Source: Chloroflexota bacterium (lineage in GTDB: Bacteria > Chloroflexota > Dehalococcoidia > Lucifugimonadales > UBA3495). Taken from it: a DNA stretch of 52,118 bases. The translations under genes and the position numbers were made by a program. The notes below the pieces were generated by a model. The model did not search any database. It saw only the letters and a program-made list of their open reading frames with translations, and was not told where the DNA came from. How positions within the stretch are numbered: the stretch's first letter is position 1; each line of letters starts with the position of its first letter. Below, piece by piece: positions 49,170-52,118 of the stretch. Location of the stretch: NCBI GenBank assembly GCA_022573285.1, contig JACZUF010000020.1, positions 1 to 52,118 of the forward strand. The letters run 5' to 3'.

Positions 49170-49284
49170 CTGGACCAGCCTGATGGAAGAGGCGGGGTTC
49201 TCCGTCGAGCTGCGGTCCCTGCCGCCCAACGAGGGCGGGTATGGGTCTTGGTTGTTTATAGGACTCGCCGGGGGTAAAGGCTAG
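49170..49284 (+). pseudogene. Methyltransferase C-terminal fragment (copy B of direct repeat)
   Basis: Reading TSLMEEAGFSVELRSLP and NEGGYGSWLFIGLAGGKG then stop, it corresponds to the last 37 residues of the gene at 47454-48227. Similarity at the DNA level is 88 of 90 up to 49259, weaker after that. It lacks the rest of the gene and overlaps the stop of the convergent Rieske gene. It probably represents the original gene end, displaced by the insert. Confidence 0.88.
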
Positions 49285-50609
49285 TCGTCATCCCCGGAGA
49301 TGGTGCCCGCCAGGAACTCGGCGACGTCTTCGGTGCCCTGCTCTTTCAGTTGCTCGACGGCAAATTCCTCGGCCTCCGTGGTGTCCATCTCCTTGGCCAG
49401 GTGCTCGGCCTGCAGGTCCTTCAAGACCTGGCGTCCTTCGATGGCCACCCTTTGCAGCAACTTCCGCCACTGGATGATCTCGGAGTCGGTGCCGGAGAGT
49501 TTTTCGACGGTGTCGTAGCGTTGGGGAGCCATCACCTTGACGTCCTGGTTGGAGAACTGGATGTTCATCACCCAGTTGTTCCACAGCCGGAAATGGACCC
49601 GTTCGTAGATGCGGCCCAGCAGGCTGCCGGGACGGGTGGTGTGGTAATACACGATCCGGGTGCTGTTTTCGTCGATGGGCACGCACATCCGGGTATACAT
49701 GTGGGTGCGCGCATCGCTGCGGAACATTCCCGGCAGGTGGTGCCCCGGGCCCCACAGCGGATTGTTGGTGGTCGGGGGCTTGCTCCAGCGGCGCTTGTTG
49801 GCCGGAATAAAGACCCAGTTCCAGAGCAGGCGCCACTTGCTCTTGGGCCAGCGGCCCAGTCCCTCGTGGTAGTCCTGATAAGGCATCTTGCCCCGCAGGA
49901 TATCGATGTAGTCTTTGAAGCCCCAAGAGCGCCTGGGATTGCCCTGGACCTTCTGGTCGCCCCAGATGACGTTGAAACCGTTGCCTGTGAAGACCGGCCG
50001 GATGCGAGGCGTCCGGCCGTAGGGGTCTTGGGGGCCGCGGGCGAACATCAAGATGGAGTCCCGGTGGACGTAGTAGACGTGGGAGTCCATGGAGTTTTCC
50101 AGGGCCACCCGCCAGTTCACCGGCCAATCGGTGGTGCGGTAGAGGACCTGGCTGTTCTCTTCAAAGAACTCCTCGGGGACATCCTCTTCGATGGGGGCCG
50201 GCTCGTTTTCGCCCATCCAGACGAAGACCATGCCCTTCATGGTTTGGGTGGCGTATTTACGGGCCTGGACCTTGCCGGGGATGCCGGAGTTGGGGCCTTC
50301 ACTTAAGACCGAGACGCACTCGCCTGCGCCGTCGAAAACCCATCCGTGATAGGGGCAGGCCACCGTGCCCTTGAAGTGACAGTCGCCCTGGGACAGGCTG
50401 GCGCCCCGGTGGGGGCAAACGTCCCAGAGGGCCGCGACCTTTCCCTGCCGGTCACGGAAGAAGCACAGTTCCTCGCCCAGCATCTGGAGCCGCACCGGCT
50501 TCTTGCCCACCTTGCTGTCGAGGAGGGCGGGGTACCAGAACTCGCGTAGTCCCAGGGGCGGGGCCAAAATACGGCGGTCAAGGTCGGTTGGTTTTGTTGC
50601 TGACACCAT
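49281..50609 (-). CDS. Rieske non-heme iron oxygenase (phthalate/VanA-like)
   Basis: The 442-residue oxygenase has the Rieske ligands CPHRGASLSQGDC and ACPYHGWVFD near residues 66-92. The iron site is LENSMDSHVYYVHRDSI (His-x4-His) near 170. It is of the single-component-oxygenase type (vanillate demethylase, phthalate or pheophorbide-like), different from the benzoate-type alpha subunits at 28-32 kb, and has no beta subunit beside it. The start MVSATKPTDLDRRILAPPLG at 50609 has GAGG upstream. It is followed on the operon's 5' side by LigB-type dioxygenases, so demethylation or hydroxylation and ring cleavage are linked. Confidence 0.9.
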   Translation of the reverse strand: MVSATKPTDLDRRILAPPLGLREFWYPALLDSKVGKKPVRLQMLGEELCFFRDRQGKVAALWDVCPHRGASLSQGDCHFKGTVACPYHGWVFDGAGECVSVLSEGPNSGIPGKVQARKYATQTMKGMVFVWMGENEPAPIEEDVPEEFFEENSQVLYRTTDWPVNWRVALENSMDSHVYYVHRDSILMFARGPQDPYGRTPRIRPVFTGNGFNVIWGDQKVQGNPRRSWGFKDYIDILRGKMPYQDYHEGLGRWPKSKWRLLWNWVFIPANKRRWSKPPTTNNPLWGPGHHLPGMFRSDARTHMYTRMCVPIDENSTRIVYYHTTRPGSLLGRIYERVHFRLWNNWVMNIQFSNQDVKVMAPQRYDTVEKLSGTDSEIIQWRKLLQRVAIEGRQVLKDLQAEHLAKEMDTTEAEEFAVEQLKEQGTEDVAEFLAGTISGDDD

Positions 50610-50670
50610 TTTTTGGTTTCCTCTCGGTTGGCCGGCTAGCCGTTCTGGGGCGCGGTCCCAACACTGCCCG

Positions 50671-51732
50671 TTACGGCTTCATCACGGCCAGGCACTTGCT
50701 GGAGTTGAAGATGTAGGTCTGTAGGAACTCGATTATCTCCGGTTTGCGGTCGAGCTCCGACATAGCCCCGGCCAGACACATCCAGTTCAGCATCTCCTGT
50801 TGGCCGGCGTCCTCGATCTGGCTATTGGTAATGCCGCGCCAGGCCTCGTAATTACCGGCCTTCAGTTCCTCGAAGCGGGCCAGGTCCGACTCCACGTCGG
50901 GGTAGAGCCACCAGTTCTTTGGGGTGAGGAAGGCGTGGGACCAACTTGACGACGCGATCAGGGCTACCCGCCAGGGGCTGGCCTGGAATGCCCGGGCGGT
51001 GGCCGCGCCCAGTTCCATGCACCGCTTGGGCGACGGTCCGGGCGGGTCCATGGGCATCTCCACGCCGTTGACCGTCTGGGTGATGGCTCCGCCGCGGTTG
51101 CGGATTATGCTGCTGCCGTAGCAGTTCACGGAGAAGGGAATCACCGGATAGTCGAAGCCCTTGCGGTCGTAGTCCAGGTAGAGCAGTGTGTTCAAGAAGG
51201 CGTGGCCCAGGCCCGGCTGGTGGAGGGGCTTGTAAGAGTAGGCGATGTCGAACCCGTCTTCCAAGAGAGCCCCGGCCAGATAGCGGCTGCCCTCGTGCCC
51301 TTTATACCGGAATATCTTATCGGCGGGCTCGTCCCAGACGTTGGGCCGCTGGCCGCCGTCCCGGCCCACCATGGGTTGACACTCGAATTCGTCGTAGGCC
51401 AGGATGCAGAAGGCGGGTATGATGTCCTCTTTGAAATTCTCGTACTGGTCGTCTCCCCAGACCAGCACCACGTCGGGGTTGAAGGCGTCGATCTCGGCCC
51501 GGACCTTGCGGAAGCCATCGACCAACTTCTGACGCTGAATCTTCGCCGAGGTGTACCCTTCGTCGTCGCCCCACTCGGCGCGCATGGCCTCGGGCCAAGA
51601 CGCTGGGTCCTTGCGCTCCGCCGGGATGCGGTCGTTGTCCCGCAGCGCCCTGGTCAGGGAGTAGTTCTTCAGCTCATCGGGCATGATGATTGAAGGGGAG
51701 TGGGTTACGCCGACTCCTAGTATCTCTGCCAT
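50671..51732 (-). CDS. LigB-type extradiol dioxygenase (class III)
   Basis: This 353-residue protein of the LigB/DODA superfamily starts ILGVGVTHSPSIIM (His ligand), with VVLVWGDDQYENF around 95 (acidic metal ligand region), FSVNCYGSS and SSSWSHAFLTPKNWWLYPD near 262 (catalytic His). The C-terminal 60 residues (NWMCLAGAMSELDRKPEIIE) resemble the small alpha subunit LigA that follows LigB in protocatechuate 4,5-dioxygenase, so it is probably an AB fusion. It cleaves catechols using iron. It lies 61 nt upstream of the Rieske gene and downstream of a paralogue. Confidence 0.87.
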   Translation of the reverse strand: MAEILGVGVTHSPSIIMPDELKNYSLTRALRDNDRIPAERKDPASWPEAMRAEWGDDEGYTSAKIQRQKLVDGFRKVRAEIDAFNPDVVLVWGDDQYENFKEDIIPAFCILAYDEFECQPMVGRDGGQRPNVWDEPADKIFRYKGHEGSRYLAGALLEDGFDIAYSYKPLHQPGLGHAFLNTLLYLDYDRKGFDYPVIPFSVNCYGSSIIRNRGGAITQTVNGVEMPMDPPGPSPKRCMELGAATARAFQASPWRVALIASSSWSHAFLTPKNWWLYPDVESDLARFEELKAGNYEAWRGITNSQIEDAGQQEMLNWMCLAGAMSELDRKPEIIEFLQTYIFNSSKCLAVMKP

Positions 51733-51764
51733 TCGATTGCTCCGAAAGTACGGTTTTGGAACTT

Positions 51765-51812
51765 TCCTCCCTCTTTTGAAGGAGGATTAGGGTGAGGGGT
51801 TTTCCCCCATCT
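51765..51812. repeat. CCTCCCTCTTTTGAAGGAGG-type repeat
   Basis: CCTCCCTCTTTTGAAGGAGG is followed by GGTGAGGGGTTTTCCCCCAT. The sequence resembles the hairpin repeat at 16005-16050 and lies between the two LigB paralogues. No gene is seen in 51733-51829. Confidence 0.5.
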
Positions 51813-51829
51813 GGGGGAGGGATACGTTG

Positions 51830-52118
51830 CTAGGGACTGAACAACGCCAGGCATTTGTTGGAGTTGAACACGTAGGTCTCCACGTAGTCCAATATCTCAG
51901 GCTTGCGGCCCAGTTCCTGCATGGCCCCGGCCAGACACATCCAGTTCAGCAATTCCTGTTGACCGGCGTCCTCTATCTGATCGGTGGATATCCGTTTCCA
52001 GGCGTCGTAGTCCCCGTCGCGCAGTTCCTCGAACCGGGCGAAGTCCGACTCGATGTCGGGCCACAGGTAATGGTTCTTGGGGGTGAGAAAGGCGTGGGAC
52101 CAACTGGAGGAGGCCACC
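51830..52118 (-). CDS. LigB-type extradiol dioxygenase, second copy (5' part beyond window)
   Basis: The last 95 residues of a paralogue of the preceding gene are visible: SSSWSHAFLTPKNHYLWPD, DAWKRISTDQIEDAGQQELL and NWMCLAGAMQELGRKPEILD, about 70 percent identical to the first copy over this stretch. The reading frame continues past 52118, so the N-terminal metal ligands cannot be seen. A tandem duplication is evident. The two copies may act on related catechols or form a heteromer. Confidence 0.88.
   Translation of the reverse strand, partial: VASSSWSHAFLTPKNHYLWPDIESDFARFEELRDGDYDAWKRISTDQIEDAGQQELLNWMCLAGAMQELGRKPEILDYVETYVFNSNKCLALFSP

Overview
The window is GC-rich bacterial DNA with dense, short-spaced operons. 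It carries many paralogous ring-hydroxylating (Rieske) oxygenases, extradiol dioxygenases, CoA-transferases, amidohydrolases and ThDP enzymes, plus many dispersed short inverted repeats. This mix is what one expects of a Chloroflexota genome of the Dehalococcoidia/SAR202 type or a similar catabolic environmental lineage. That placement is an inference from gene content; no rRNA or other marker gene is present. Layout: 1-430 holds the start of an IS30-family transposase cut by the window edge, then a repeat-filled gap. 428-6296 (minus) is a GldA/GldF/GldG-like ABC exporter with a DUF4340 protein and cinA. 6458-11614 (plus) holds speD-speB (polyamine synthesis), an S2P-type protease, a cysteine desulfurase, a lipoprotein with a cupredoxin-like segment and a dolichol/phytol-kinase-like membrane protein. 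11690-17070 is bounded by two inverted copies of a roughly 220-bp dispersed repeat and contains two tandem M20 amidohydrolases, a glycerate kinase and a HEPN/MNT pair. 17149-20173 is a lutABC lactate-oxidation operon, divergent from a FAD-dependent amino-acid oxidase. A fused ThDP decarboxylase/synthase follows at 21520-23193. 23261-25597 is a complete IS1-family element with 18-bp perfect terminal repeats and an 8-bp target duplication. Besides the transposase it carries four small cargo genes (one GIY-YIG nuclease-like) and a candidate small RNA with its own promoter and terminator. 25686-32737 is a catabolic block: an amidohydrolase/decarboxylase, two Rieske alpha subunits, one beta subunit, a type I extradiol dioxygenase, a beta-hydroxyacid dehydrogenase and two tiny proteins. 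32956-34092 encodes an exported protein made of twelve near-identical 22-24-residue repeats, and next to it is a 1000-residue LuxR/AAA regulator. 37617-46944 continues the catabolic theme with an amidohydrolase, RidA, an alpha/beta hydrolase, a split two-subunit ThDP decarboxylase, two family III CoA-transferases and a thiolase/DUF35 pair. 47104-52118 has a HAD hydrolase, a methyltransferase, a Rieske oxygenase and two tandem LigB-type dioxygenases, the last cut by the window end. Together the second half reads as ring hydroxylation, then ring cleavage, then decarboxylation or CoA activation, then thiolysis of an aromatic or terpenoid-like substrate that cannot be named from sequence. The most striking structural signal is that two toxin-antitoxin-like modules (hicBA at 44160-44659; doc plus a GIY-YIG-like gene at 48304-49039) each sit between direct duplications of the host sequence they interrupt (about 322 bp and 90 bp), leaving the neighbouring host genes intact. 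Together with the cargo-carrying IS1 element and the repeat protein, these are the best candidates for undescribed biology here.
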